From the NCBI GenBank assembly GCA_002705085.1, contig PAHO01000024.1:1-36598 (forward strand): a DNA stretch of 36,598 bases, given 5' to 3'. Below are positions 8,143 through 16,416 of this stretch, piece by piece. Positions within the stretch are counted from its first letter, which is position 1, and every line of letters begins with the position of its first letter. The stretch comes from Phycisphaerae bacterium. GTDB taxonomy: Bacteria > Planctomycetota > Phycisphaerae > Phycisphaerales > SM1A02. Below the pieces are notes generated by a model. That model was given only the letters and a program-made list of their open reading frames with translations. It did no database searches and was not told the origin of the DNA. A program made the translations under genes and the position numbers.

Positions 8143-8541
8143 GTGTCCACTTCTGCTTTCAAACGCACGCGTGACGATCATGCCTCCGAGACCGCTGAAG
8201 ATTATGTGGAAGCCGTCGCTGAGTTCTTGCATGTGGCGGGTGAATGTCGGGTGTCCATGCTGGCCAAAAAGTTTGGCGTGAGCCACGTAACGGCCTCCCG
8301 CATTGTCCGCCGTCTCGACCGTGAGGGCCTCTTGGTGGCCCCACCCCGAAAGCCCATTCAGCTGAGCCCGAAGGGGTTGGCTTTGGCCAAGCGCTCTCGT
8401 GCTCGCCATGAATTGGTCTTTGCGTTCTTGCGGGCTTTGGGGGTGTCGAAAAGAACCGCTGAGATCGACGCTGAGGGTATTGAGCACCACGTCAGCCAAG
8501 AGACTTTGCGGCACATGAAAAAATTCATGAGCGATTCTTAA
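8143..8541 (+). CDS. mntR: Manganese-responsive repressor MntR (DtxR family)
   Basis: A 132-residue DtxR-family regulator from a GTG start. Residues about 20-75 form the winged helix (LAKKFGVSHVTASRIVRRLDREGL), closely resembling the Escherichia coli type, and about 85-125 the metal-binding dimer domain. DAEGIEHHV at about 109-117 matches the MntR ligand segment with Glu, Glu and His, and the early EDYVEA supplies the N-terminal Asp/Glu ligands. It should bind Mn2+ and repress the importer that follows. A longer reading with TTG at 8089 adds 18 residues without family similarity and was rejected. There is no Shine-Dalgarno site before the GTG; TAGGCT sits 7 bases upstream. mntA starts 56 bases downstream with its own signal. 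Confidence 0.9.
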   Translation: MSTSAFKRTRDDHASETAEDYVEAVAEFLHVAGECRVSMLAKKFGVSHVTASRIVRRLDREGLLVAPPRKPIQLSPKGLALAKRSRARHELVFAFLRALGVSKRTAEIDAEGIEHHVSQETLRHMKKFMSDS

Positions 8542-8585
8542 CCCAGAATCCCCTTTAAACTCTCGCTCTCGGGGCCTTTGTAGCC

Positions 8586-8597
8586 TATGCTACGAGC
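8586..8597 (+). promoter_or_regulatory. mntA start region: -10-like TATGCT within a candidate MntR box
   Basis: TATGCTACGAGC abuts the mntA ATG at 8598. TATGCT is 6 bases before the start codon and no Shine-Dalgarno site is present. The wider region contains the inverted repeat GTAGC-CTAT-GCTAC (8580-8593), a plausible dyad for a dimeric MntR. Confidence 0.5.
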
Positions 8598-9569
8598 ATG
8601 AGGATATTCTCCCCTTTCTTGATTCTTGTGCTGGGCTTCTGGTTCTCCCCCCAAGTGGCATCAGCCAATGAACTTCGATGCCTGGCCACTACCGGAATGA
8701 TCGGTGATCTTGTGCAGGCTGTGATCGGCCAACGTGGCACCGTCGAAGTGTTGATGTCTTCTGGTGTTGACCCTCACCTGTACCAGCCCACCCGATCTGA
8801 TCTGGCCAAAGTTCTTGCATCTGATGTGATTTTCTACAACGGGCTTCATCTTGAAGGTCGTATGGATGAAGCATTTACTCGTGCCAGACAATCGGGTCGT
8901 TCGGTCTGCGCTGTTGCGGAACAACTCCCGAAGCAGTTGCTACTCCACGAAGGGGATGATCCCGATGCCCACGACCCTCATGTATGGATGGACCCACAGC
9001 GTTGGCGGAGGGTCCTTTTGGCTATCCGTGATCGGTGTGTTCTTCTGGACCCAGATGGACAAGAAATCTACGAATCAAACACCAACGCCTACATCAAACA
9101 AATGGACGATCTGGATGCGTATGCCCTTGAAGTCCTTCGTTCTGTTCCAGAAGACGCTCGTGTCCTGGTCACTGCCCACGACGCTTTTGGATATTTCGGA
9201 AAGCGATTCGGTTTCGAGGTGGTTGGCTTACAGGGCATCTCTACCGAATCTGAAGCTTCGGTTCAGGATGTGAACCGGTTGGTGGATCTCTTGGTCCAGC
9301 GAGAGATACCGGCAATTTTTGTCGAATCGACTGTGCCAGAAAAGGGGATTCGTGCACTCATCGAAGGGGCAAAATCTCGGGGGCATACAGTGCAAGTCGG
9401 CGGTTCTCTTTTTTCTGACGCCATGGGAGATGCCGGCAGTTGGTCTGGGACGTATTTGGGCATGATTGACCACAACGTCACGACGGTTGCGCGAGCTCTT
9501 GGAGGTTCAGCTCCAACGAATGGCTGGCGATCCACCCAGAATGTCTCCTCATCCGAATCTGCACCATGA
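8598..9569 (+). CDS. mntA: Manganese/zinc ABC importer, periplasmic binding protein
   Basis: A 323-residue cluster A-I (TroA/PsaA/ZnuA) solute-binding protein with an N-terminal signal peptide (hydrophobic residues about 3-22, cut near ASA). The four expected metal ligands are visible: His60 in DPHLYQ, His128 in DPHVWMDP, Glu217 in the STESEAS segment and Asp274 in SLFSDAMG. It lacks the long histidine-rich loop typical of zinc-specific ZnuA, and the neighbouring MntR points to Mn2+. It delivers the metal to the permease pair in the inner membrane. Its TGA overlaps the ATPase ATG. The mnt symbols rest on context; zinc or iron cannot be excluded. Confidence 0.85.
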   Translation: MRIFSPFLILVLGFWFSPQVASANELRCLATTGMIGDLVQAVIGQRGTVEVLMSSGVDPHLYQPTRSDLAKVLASDVIFYNGLHLEGRMDEAFTRARQSGRSVCAVAEQLPKQLLLHEGDDPDAHDPHVWMDPQRWRRVLLAIRDRCVLLDPDGQEIYESNTNAYIKQMDDLDAYALEVLRSVPEDARVLVTAHDAFGYFGKRFGFEVVGLQGISTESEASVQDVNRLVDLLVQREIPAIFVESTVPEKGIRALIEGAKSRGHTVQVGGSLFSDAMGDAGSWSGTYLGMIDHNVTTVARALGGSAPTNGWRSTQNVSSSESAP

Positions 9570-10360
9570 ACTCCATTCAACGACCAGAGCATTCCAGCAA
9601 CAGTCCGTTGTCGATCCATGCCATGACGGTCGCTTATGACCGCAAACCAGTTCTTTGGGATGTTGATTACGACGCTCCCGAGGACCCACAATTGATAGCA
9701 ATTGTGGGCCCCAACGGTGCGGGTAAGAGCACATTGATCAAAGCATGTTTGGACTTGGTCCCTCGAGCCTCGGGTTTGGTGGCCTTTCGTGGTCAACCCC
9801 TTGAAGCAGTGCGCTCATCCATTGGGTATGTCCCCCAGCGAGAAAGCGTCGATTGGGAGTTCCCCGTCTCGGCTTTGGATGTTGTTTGTATGGGCCGTTA
9901 CCGAAAACTCGGATGGTTTCGACCGGTCCGTCAAAAAGATCGAGACGCTGCCTTGGCTTGTTTGGATCGAGTGGGTTTGGCAGACTTGGCTGACCGTCAA
10001 ATCCGGCAACTCTCCGGTGGGCAGCAGCAAAGGGTCTTCCTAGCGCGTGCACTGGCCCAAGAGGCGGATCTGTATTTCATGGATGAGCCGTTTGCCGGGG
10101 TCGATGCTGCAACCGAGCAGGCCATCCTCGATGTTCTCCGTGAGATGAAGCATGAAGGTCGAACCATCGTTGTCGTGCATCATGACTTACAGACGGTGCC
10201 CAGTTCTTTTGATGAAGTGATCCTGCTCAACATGCGAGTTGTTGCGGCAGGACCGGTCGCGGACGTCTTTGATGCCGAGAACTTGCGCAAGACTTACGGC
10301 GGTCGATTGACCATGCTGGCGGAAGCCGCAGAGGCGGTGGCACAAACGGAGCGACTCTAG
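9566..10360 (+). CDS. mntB: Manganese/zinc ABC importer, ATPase
   Basis: A 264-residue ABC ATPase with all motifs: Walker A GPNGAGKST, signature LSGGQQQR, Walker B LYFMDEP and switch histidine in VHHD. The DWEFPVSALDVVCMGRY segment is typical of the metal-chelate importer subfamily that pairs with TroA-like binding proteins. It powers the importer from the cytoplasmic face. The ATG overlaps the mntA stop codon (ATGA) and mntC follows after 3 bases, so the genes are one operon. Confidence 0.92.
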   Translation: MNSIQRPEHSSNSPLSIHAMTVAYDRKPVLWDVDYDAPEDPQLIAIVGPNGAGKSTLIKACLDLVPRASGLVAFRGQPLEAVRSSIGYVPQRESVDWEFPVSALDVVCMGRYRKLGWFRPVRQKDRDAALACLDRVGLADLADRQIRQLSGGQQQRVFLARALAQEADLYFMDEPFAGVDAATEQAILDVLREMKHEGRTIVVVHHDLQTVPSSFDEVILLNMRVVAAGPVADVFDAENLRKTYGGRLTMLAEAAEAVAQTERL

Positions 10361-10363
10361 AAC

Positions 10364-11653
10364 ATGCCCGATCCGTTGCCCTTCTGGTTGGATTTCTGGA
10401 ATGTCCTTACTTTGCAGTCGGGTTACAACTCGAGTCTGGTCATTCTGGGCACCGCAAGCCTCGGCGTCGCCAGTGGGGTGGTCGGAACTTTTGCCGTCCT
10501 CCGGCGTCGAGCGCTCATGGCCGATGCGTTAGGGCACGCCACATTGCCTGGTGTGGTGGGTGGATTTTTGCTCTCTTTGCTCTTTGGAGCAAAGGGTCCC
10601 GAAATGCTTCCCTTGCTGTTTGGTGGTGCTTGCAGTGGTTTACTCGGGATATTGGTGGTGCAGTTTTTGGTTCGGCATCCACGTGTTCGGGAAGATGCGG
10701 CCATTGGCTTGGTACTGAGCGTTTTTTTTGGCTTCGGCATTGTGTTGCTGAGTCTGGTGCAGAACTCTGTCGCCACTCAAACTGCCGGTCTTGATTCGTA
10801 CATCTACGGGCAGGCCTCGACCATGACAAGGGCAGACGTCTTGATCATTGCAGCGATCTCCACTTTGGTGGTTGTGATGGGGGTTCTGTTTCGAAATCCA
10901 TTTGGACAGGTTTGCTTTGATGCTGACTTCGCGGCGTCGACCGGATGGCCAGTGGATCGAATCGACCTGTTGATGATGGGTTTGGTTGCGGTTGTCTGTG
11001 TGGTTGGTATCCCAGCCGTCGGATTGATGCTGGTGGTTGCCTTCTTGATTGTTCCACCCGCCGCGGCCCGGTTGTGGTCAACTCGACTTTCCCACATCCT
11101 GTGTATCTCCGCTGCCATCGGGGCGGTTTCTGGCTGGGCCGGTGCGGCGCTGTCGTCGACGCTGCCCAATCTGCCCACGGGGCCAGTCATTGTTTTGGTG
11201 GCGGGCGTTCTGTTTGTCTTGAGCCTCATCTTCGCTCCTCGTCGGGGGCTCTTGGCCAGAAAATGGGATGAGCAACGTCGCAATCGACGTATTGCTGAAG
11301 ATCATGCACTCGAGCATCTTTTCGAACACGAAGGACCAGTACTTGGTGATCGGTTGGTTGAGTTGTTCGCGGTTCGTGGTTGGTCTGCGCGACAGATCAA
11401 CCGCCTGATGCAGAGGCTTCGATCAAAGAGTTTCGTTGCTCATTCTTCAGGCGGTTGGTCCTTGACGCCAACTGGAAGATCGCGGGGCATGACCATTCAG
11501 CGCAATCATGCCTTGTGGACCCAGTACCTCATCAGTTACGCGGATGTTGCTGCCACCCACGTTGATTGGTCGGTTGATCAAGTTGAGCATGTGCTTTCAG
11601 AAGAACTTGTTGCACAGTTGGAAGAACAGCTCCGACCCGAGGGTGTGTCATGA
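10364..11653 (+). CDS. mntC: Manganese ABC importer permease fused to an MntR-like domain
   Basis: A 429-residue protein. Residues 1 to about 290 are an ABC-3-type permease with eight or so membrane segments (ADALGHATLPGVVGGFLL and VGLMLVVAFLIVPPAAARLW are family motifs). Residues about 305-425 are a cytoplasmic DtxR/MntR-like extension: a winged helix (ARQINRLMQRLRSKSFV...GWSLTPTG), then a segment with His382 (RNHALW) and DQVEHVL holding Asp405, Glu408 and His409, at the positions of the MntR metal ligands. Permease-repressor fusions are known as YtgCR in Chlamydia, where the repressor part is cleaved off. Whether this one is cleaved, binds DNA, or gates transport is unknown. Overlaps mntD by 4 bases. 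Confidence 0.85.
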   Translation: MPDPLPFWLDFWNVLTLQSGYNSSLVILGTASLGVASGVVGTFAVLRRRALMADALGHATLPGVVGGFLLSLLFGAKGPEMLPLLFGGACSGLLGILVVQFLVRHPRVREDAAIGLVLSVFFGFGIVLLSLVQNSVATQTAGLDSYIYGQASTMTRADVLIIAAISTLVVVMGVLFRNPFGQVCFDADFAASTGWPVDRIDLLMMGLVAVVCVVGIPAVGLMLVVAFLIVPPAAARLWSTRLSHILCISAAIGAVSGWAGAALSSTLPNLPTGPVIVLVAGVLFVLSLIFAPRRGLLARKWDEQRRNRRIAEDHALEHLFEHEGPVLGDRLVELFAVRGWSARQINRLMQRLRSKSFVAHSSGGWSLTPTGRSRGMTIQRNHALWTQYLISYADVAATHVDWSVDQVEHVLSEELVAQLEEQLRPEGVS

Positions 11654-12927
11654 CTTTCGTTCCCGCCCTCGATTTGTTCCCCTTGCTTGCGTCCGTCCTC
11701 GTTCTGGTTGGTTGCACTCTATTGGGTAATTTCTTGGTTCTTCGTCGTCAATCATTGATGGGGGACACCTTGTCCCATGCCGTGCTTCCTGGGGTGGTGG
11801 GCGCGTATTTGCTGTTCGGTACTCGCGATCCACTGGGACTTTTCTTGGGAGCGTTGGTGGCCGGTCTTCTTACCGTGTTCAGTATTGAGGCCTTGCGACG
11901 CATCGGGCGCATCGAATCAAACTCTGCGATGGGGGTTGTCTTCTCCATCGCGTTCGCTATTGGTGTCATTCTGATCCAGGTTGGTCACACCGATCACGTC
12001 GATCTTGATCCCAATTGTGTGCTCTATGGTCAGTTGGAATTGTTGGTGTGGTTTGACGCTCCCCTGTCATTTGCAGACGTTGATCCCGAGAAGTTGTTCC
12101 GAGCCATTCCGACTTCGGTTTGGTCGCTCGTGATCATGACTTTGTTGTCTGCATCCTTCGTCTTGGTCTTTTTTAAAGAACTCCGCATTGTCTCTTTTGA
12201 TCCGGGGTTGGCCCAAACTCTTGGTTTCTCTTCTGCCGGGATCAATCTCATGTTGATGATGTTGGTTGCGGTCGCGACGGTTGCTTCTTTCGAAGCGGTT
12301 GGTTCTGTGCTCGTGATTGCAGCCCTGATTGTTCCAGCTTCGACAGCTCGACTTTTGACCGACCGACTGAAGACCCAGATCCTGGTCAGTGTTTTGGTGG
12401 CGTTCTTTTGTGCGGTGTTGGGGTATTGGTCGAGTACTTGGATCCCTCATCTTTGGGGGGGAGGTTCCCTGAAAGCTTCTGGCATGATCACGGTGATCAG
12501 TGGCGGAGTTTTTGTGCTCGCACTGTTCTTTTCTCCCCGTCATGGCTATTGGTTTCAAACGTCCCGGGTTCGTCAGTTGGCCGATCAAGTCGCACTGGAA
12601 GATCTTGTCGTTTTACTGCACACTTCTGAAGCAACTGGGGTCCCATTCTCGCGGACGACCGTCCACCCCAAGATGCTTTCTTTGGGGATCCACCGGGGGC
12701 TGGTCGAAGTCTCATCTTCAGGTCAACACTTTCTCTCAGATCTCGGCCGTGAGTTGGCGGTTGAAGTCCAAGGCCGCCGATCTCGTTGGATGATGTATTT
12801 GGTGGATGAAGTGGGCTTGGCTCCAGATCATGCTCCCGCTACCGCTGAACGGCTGGAACACCTCGACGATTCTCTTCTCGAGAAAGGGACCGATGCCAAT
12901 CAGCCAACGAAGCAGCCTCCGGCATAA
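11650..12927 (+). CDS. mntD: Second manganese ABC importer permease with MntR-like C-terminal domain
   Basis: A 425-residue ABC-3 family permease (residues 1 to about 290; MGDTLSHAVLPGVVGAYLL, GSVLVIAALIVPASTARLL) with its own C-terminal cytoplasmic domain. About residues 310-385 read as a winged helix and ERLEHL near 400-405 keeps Glu400, Glu403 and His404 of the MntR ligand pattern, but the first ligand histidine of MntC is replaced by arginine (RRSRWMMYL). So this copy may be a structural partner rather than a full sensor. It pairs with MntC in the inner membrane. ATGA overlap with mntC upstream; its TAA shares a base with the ATG of the receptor gene downstream. Confidence 0.85.
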   Translation: MTFVPALDLFPLLASVLVLVGCTLLGNFLVLRRQSLMGDTLSHAVLPGVVGAYLLFGTRDPLGLFLGALVAGLLTVFSIEALRRIGRIESNSAMGVVFSIAFAIGVILIQVGHTDHVDLDPNCVLYGQLELLVWFDAPLSFADVDPEKLFRAIPTSVWSLVIMTLLSASFVLVFFKELRIVSFDPGLAQTLGFSSAGINLMLMMLVAVATVASFEAVGSVLVIAALIVPASTARLLTDRLKTQILVSVLVAFFCAVLGYWSSTWIPHLWGGGSLKASGMITVISGGVFVLALFFSPRHGYWFQTSRVRQLADQVALEDLVVLLHTSEATGVPFSRTTVHPKMLSLGIHRGLVEVSSSGQHFLSDLGRELAVEVQGRRSRWMMYLVDEVGLAPDHAPATAERLEHLDDSLLEKGTDANQPTKQPPA

Positions 12928-15002
12928 TGGTCACGATGTCTAATCTTCCTTTGCTGACGCTGGCCGCGTCCTCGTTTGCCGATGGCCCCGGGCCGGTGGT
13001 CGATCTGCCTGAAATCGTGGTAAGGCCACTTTCTACGGTGGTTGACCCAGTTCAATCCCAGTGCCCGGAAATCTGTCAGCAAAGCATTGAACTTGATCCC
13101 ACCTCACTCAATGTCGACCGTTCCTTTCCTGAATTGATGCAGGCTTTCCCAGGCGTACATGTTCAAAAAACGGGCCACGGTCAGGGCTCCCCTTTTCTGC
13201 GTGGCTTTACTGGGCAACGCACGGTACTTCTGGTTGATGGCATTCGCTTTGATGACACTGCGTTTCGAGAGGGGCCGGTCCAGTACTGGAACACGCTTGA
13301 CCTCGGATCATTTTCAGAAGTCCTCTTCTCTCCCGGCTTGCGCTCAGCCACGGTCGGTTCTGGTGCCATTGGCGGCGCGGTGGAGTTGTTTTCACCACGT
13401 CCTGATGCCGACGCGCCGTGGCATGGATCGGTTCGGGGTCGATTGTCCAGTGCAGAGCAGTCTTCTGGCGGCCGCGTACAAATCTCTGGTGGAGATGGTG
13501 AGATAGGAATCCAATTTGGATCCACGCTTCGCTCTTTCGGCGATCTTCAAACTGGACAAGCTCTCCAGCCACGGTCCGGGTACGACACCTCGAGCTTTGA
13601 TTTTCGTGTCGGGTGGAGCACCGGACAGATTGATTGGACATTTGGTCATGATCGTTCACGGGTGGACGATGCTTGGCGTACGCACAGCACGATTTATGGA
13701 CAGTCTTTTGAGGGAACGAGCGTTGGCTCTGATCTTCGGCGTGTTTTGGATCACTCCCGTCAACGGACAATGCTGATTGGATCCAGTGCAGACCCTGGTG
13801 ATCTGGACCAATTGACATGGACCCTCTCCCGTCAGATCCAGTCTGAATCTCGTGATCGGGTGAGATCTGACGGCCGTCGTGACTTGCAGGGATTTGATGT
13901 TGATGGACTTGGAATGTCGGTGCGAGCGGAGAAAAACACGTGGACGTTCGGCGTTGACGCGTTGCGTTCTCGGGTGGACTCGGAACGTTTGAATTTTGCT
14001 CCTGATGGTTCTTTTTTGGGGGCCTCCATACAAGGCCCAATCGGTGACGACAGTGGTCGCGATTTGATCGAGTTGTTCCTTGTCAAAAATCTCTCTGTCT
14101 CCTCTGAACTGGACGGTCATGTTGCGGCACGATGGACATCATCACGGGTGTTCGCCGACCGGGTGGCAGATCCTGCAACCGATGATCTTCTCTCTATGTC
14201 AAGTTCACTGGACGGCTTAAGCACTTCTGCTGTCCTGCGGTGGAGCCCATCCCAGCGTTCAAATGCCGTCCTTGAGGGGCGTCTTTCCAGTGGTGTTCGC
14301 CTGCCAAACCTCGCAGATTTCACCCGCTTCGATGTGGCTCGATCCGGGGAGGTTGAGATCCCTGCTTTTGGATTGAAGCCTGAAGAATTCGTTGGGGTGG
14401 AGGGATCGTTCCGTGAAGATCGAGGGTCGTGGTCCTGGTTGGTCACCGCGTATTTCACCGCAATTGATGGCATGATCGTTCGGCGACCAACCGGGGAAGT
14501 AATCGATGGAGGGAATGCTGTCACCAAACAGAACGCCGGGAACGGTCGATTGTTTGGGTTCGACGGTTCCGTCGCATGGTCTCCTTCCCCGTCTTGGTCG
14601 TGGCGGACCCAGTTCAGTTCCCAAAAGGGGGACGTGGATACCTTCCCGTCATCTGAGAACGTTCGAGTCAACGAGCCGATCAGCCGAATGGCACCGGCCA
14701 TGCTTTCTTCAACGCTCCGTTGGTCTCCAATGGACGTCACGTGGCACCTCGAGGGAAGACTTCGGTGGGCTGACCGTCAAAACCGATTGTCCACCCGAGA
14801 TCGTGCCGATACGCAGCGTATTCCTGAAGGGGGTACTCCAGGATGGATGGTCTTCGACATGGGATTGGGGATACCGCTTGATGCCGGTTCTTCGATTGGC
14901 TTCGCGATCGAGAACATCTTTGATGTCGATTACCGTCGACATGGATCGGGGATCAACGAGCCCGGTCGGAATCTGGTGATTCGCTTTGAGCAGAGTTTCT
15001 GA
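12927..15002 (+). CDS. TonB-dependent outer-membrane receptor (candidate manganese receptor)
   Basis: A 691-residue TonB-dependent receptor. After a signal-like N-terminus, residues about 30-40 (DLPEIVVRPL) resemble a TonB box region, the plug domain follows (PELMQAFPGVHVQKTGHGQGSPFLRGFTGQRTVLLVDGIR-like order, with GAIGGAVELFSPR), then a 22-strand barrel ending NLVIRFEQSF with the terminal aromatic residue used for outer-membrane assembly. The start can be ATG 12927, sharing its A with the mntD stop (TAATG), or ATG 12936; CATAAT at 12923-12928 could also act as a -10 box for the second. Coupling to mntD suggests it brings Mn2+ or a Mn complex across the outer membrane, as MnoT does in Bradyrhizobium. 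That role is inference. Confidence 0.85.
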   Translation: MVTMSNLPLLTLAASSFADGPGPVVDLPEIVVRPLSTVVDPVQSQCPEICQQSIELDPTSLNVDRSFPELMQAFPGVHVQKTGHGQGSPFLRGFTGQRTVLLVDGIRFDDTAFREGPVQYWNTLDLGSFSEVLFSPGLRSATVGSGAIGGAVELFSPRPDADAPWHGSVRGRLSSAEQSSGGRVQISGGDGEIGIQFGSTLRSFGDLQTGQALQPRSGYDTSSFDFRVGWSTGQIDWTFGHDRSRVDDAWRTHSTIYGQSFEGTSVGSDLRRVLDHSRQRTMLIGSSADPGDLDQLTWTLSRQIQSESRDRVRSDGRRDLQGFDVDGLGMSVRAEKNTWTFGVDALRSRVDSERLNFAPDGSFLGASIQGPIGDDSGRDLIELFLVKNLSVSSELDGHVAARWTSSRVFADRVADPATDDLLSMSSSLDGLSTSAVLRWSPSQRSNAVLEGRLSSGVRLPNLADFTRFDVARSGEVEIPAFGLKPEEFVGVEGSFREDRGSWSWLVTAYFTAIDGMIVRRPTGEVIDGGNAVTKQNAGNGRLFGFDGSVAWSPSPSWSWRTQFSSQKGDVDTFPSSENVRVNEPISRMAPAMLSSTLRWSPMDVTWHLEGRLRWADRQNRLSTRDRADTQRIPEGGTPGWMVFDMGLGIPLDAGSSIGFAIENIFDVDYRRHGSGINEPGRNLVIRFEQSF

Positions 15003-15016
15003 CCACGGGGCTTCGG

Positions 15017-16216
15017 TTACAAGACCCTGATGGACGCGGCCGCTTTTTTGGCTCGGTTGCGAGCCTGGGCGAGTGTTTTGCCTTGTGAAAGAGCGACGCC
15101 CATTCTCCGCCACTTTCTTGCATTGGGCTTTCCAAAGATACGGATATCGGTTTCAGGGATGTCCAAGGCATCCTCAAGACCTTGGTATCTCGGGGCGTCT
15201 GCTTTTGCACGATTGGCCAATATGACCGCGCTCGCGCTGGGACGTTCAACTTTGATGCTTGAGATAGGCAAACCCAATATTGCCCGGAGGTGCAGTTCAA
15301 ACTCCGAAAGTTGTTGCGAGATCATGGTCACCATCCCCGTATCGTGAGGCCGGGGTGACAACTCCGAGAAGATCACTTCCTCACCACGGATAAAGAATTC
15401 GACACCAAACAGGCCGGCTCCGTTGGGTCCGGCCAATCGATCAGTCACTTTCTTGGCCATGCGTTGGGCTTGTTTGAGAACGGATGGCTTCATCGGATGC
15501 GGGATCCAAGACTCTTGGTAATCCCCACGTTCTTGACGATGCCCGATGGGTGGAACAAAAAGAGTTCGTCGAGAGGATGATGCCGCCTCGGGGCGCTGCT
15601 TCACCGTCAGAAGAGTGATTTCTGAGTCAAATTTGACGAACTCTTCCACAATTACGACGGGGGTGTCTCCTCGCATGCCAGCGAGAGCATGCTTCCAAGA
15701 CGTTTTGAGATCTTTCTTGGTTCTTGCTACAGATTGACCCTTCCCACTGGAACTCATGACGGGTTTGATCACGCATGGCAAGCCGACCTTGGCATCAACG
15801 GCTTCTTCCAACTCCGACTCCGAAGTCGCATAGGCATATCGAGCGGTGGGAAGCCCAAGCTCTTCGGCCGCGAGTGAGCGGATGGCATCACGGTTCATCG
15901 TCAAGTGCGCGGCATTCGCGCTGGGGATGACGTTGAAGCCACTTGCTTCGAGTTCCAGCAAGGCCTCGGTTCGTATGGCCTCCACCTCCGGGACCAAATA
16001 GTCCGGCTGGTGCTTCCGAACTGACTTTTTCAGTGATTTTCCATCGAGCATGTCCAGCACAACAGATTCATCAGCAACCTGCATCGCGGGGGCATGGGCG
16101 TAGTTGTCAACTGCAACTACCGTGCAGCCATAGCGTTGCGCGCAAATTGCGACTTCTTTGCCCAGTTCGCCAGAGCCGAGGAGCATGAGTTTGGGAGGGT
16201 GGTTGGTTTGGGGCAC
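15017..16216 (-). CDS. purT: Phosphoribosylglycinamide formyltransferase 2 (formate-dependent)
   Basis: A 399-residue ATP-grasp enzyme matching PurT over its full length: LGSGELGKEVAICAQRYG at the N-terminus, EVEAIRTEALLELE, PVMSSSGKGQSV (ATP loop), GLFGVEFF with SELSPRPHDTGMVT (metal and substrate ligands) and GRPSA-like C-terminal segment. It converts GAR, formate and ATP to formyl-GAR in purine synthesis, without folate. The start is a GTG with AAGGA about 7 bases upstream. The gene faces the receptor gene tail to tail across 14 bases with no obvious terminator. Confidence 0.95.
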   Translation of the reverse strand: MPQTNHPPKLMLLGSGELGKEVAICAQRYGCTVVAVDNYAHAPAMQVADESVVLDMLDGKSLKKSVRKHQPDYLVPEVEAIRTEALLELEASGFNVIPSANAAHLTMNRDAIRSLAAEELGLPTARYAYATSESELEEAVDAKVGLPCVIKPVMSSSGKGQSVARTKKDLKTSWKHALAGMRGDTPVVIVEEFVKFDSEITLLTVKQRPEAASSSRRTLFVPPIGHRQERGDYQESWIPHPMKPSVLKQAQRMAKKVTDRLAGPNGAGLFGVEFFIRGEEVIFSELSPRPHDTGMVTMISQQLSEFELHLRAILGLPISSIKVERPSASAVILANRAKADAPRYQGLEDALDIPETDIRIFGKPNARKWRRMGVALSQGKTLAQARNRAKKAAASIRVL

Positions 16217-16416
16217 GGTGGATCCTTAGGGGGTGGTCAATAATTTTGTGTTGAACTGATTTGCCCTGCCCATTTTATGGGCTAGTTTGAAAAATGTAGG
16301 GATTTTCGGAGTCATGCACGAGCTCTCCTCTTCACCGAGGTGAGTTGTTTGTGTGTGGTCCATGGTGGGCTGCAAAGGTCTCGTTGCTTGCAACTCAGGA
16401 AATGTGAGGTCCACCT
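16217..16416. other. Divergent intergenic region, purT / PEP-CTERM-type gene
   Basis: This 200-base gap should hold both promoters. Only short weak inverted repeats are seen, such as TCACC-GA-GGTGA near 16335 and GTTGC-TT-GCAAC near 16383. No clear -10 box or operator was recognised. Confidence 0.4.

Noticed and set aside
10364-12927. Permease C-terminal extensions as frameshift read-through into a lost regulator gene
   Set aside because: Both permeases carry similar, full-length extensions with conserved ligand residues and the operon overlaps are intact, which fits a true fusion.
13207-14040. Minus-strand open frame of 277 codons inside the TonB receptor
   Set aside because: Its product is rich in Arg, His, Pro and Gln without fold-like pattern; it is a shadow of the receptor frame.
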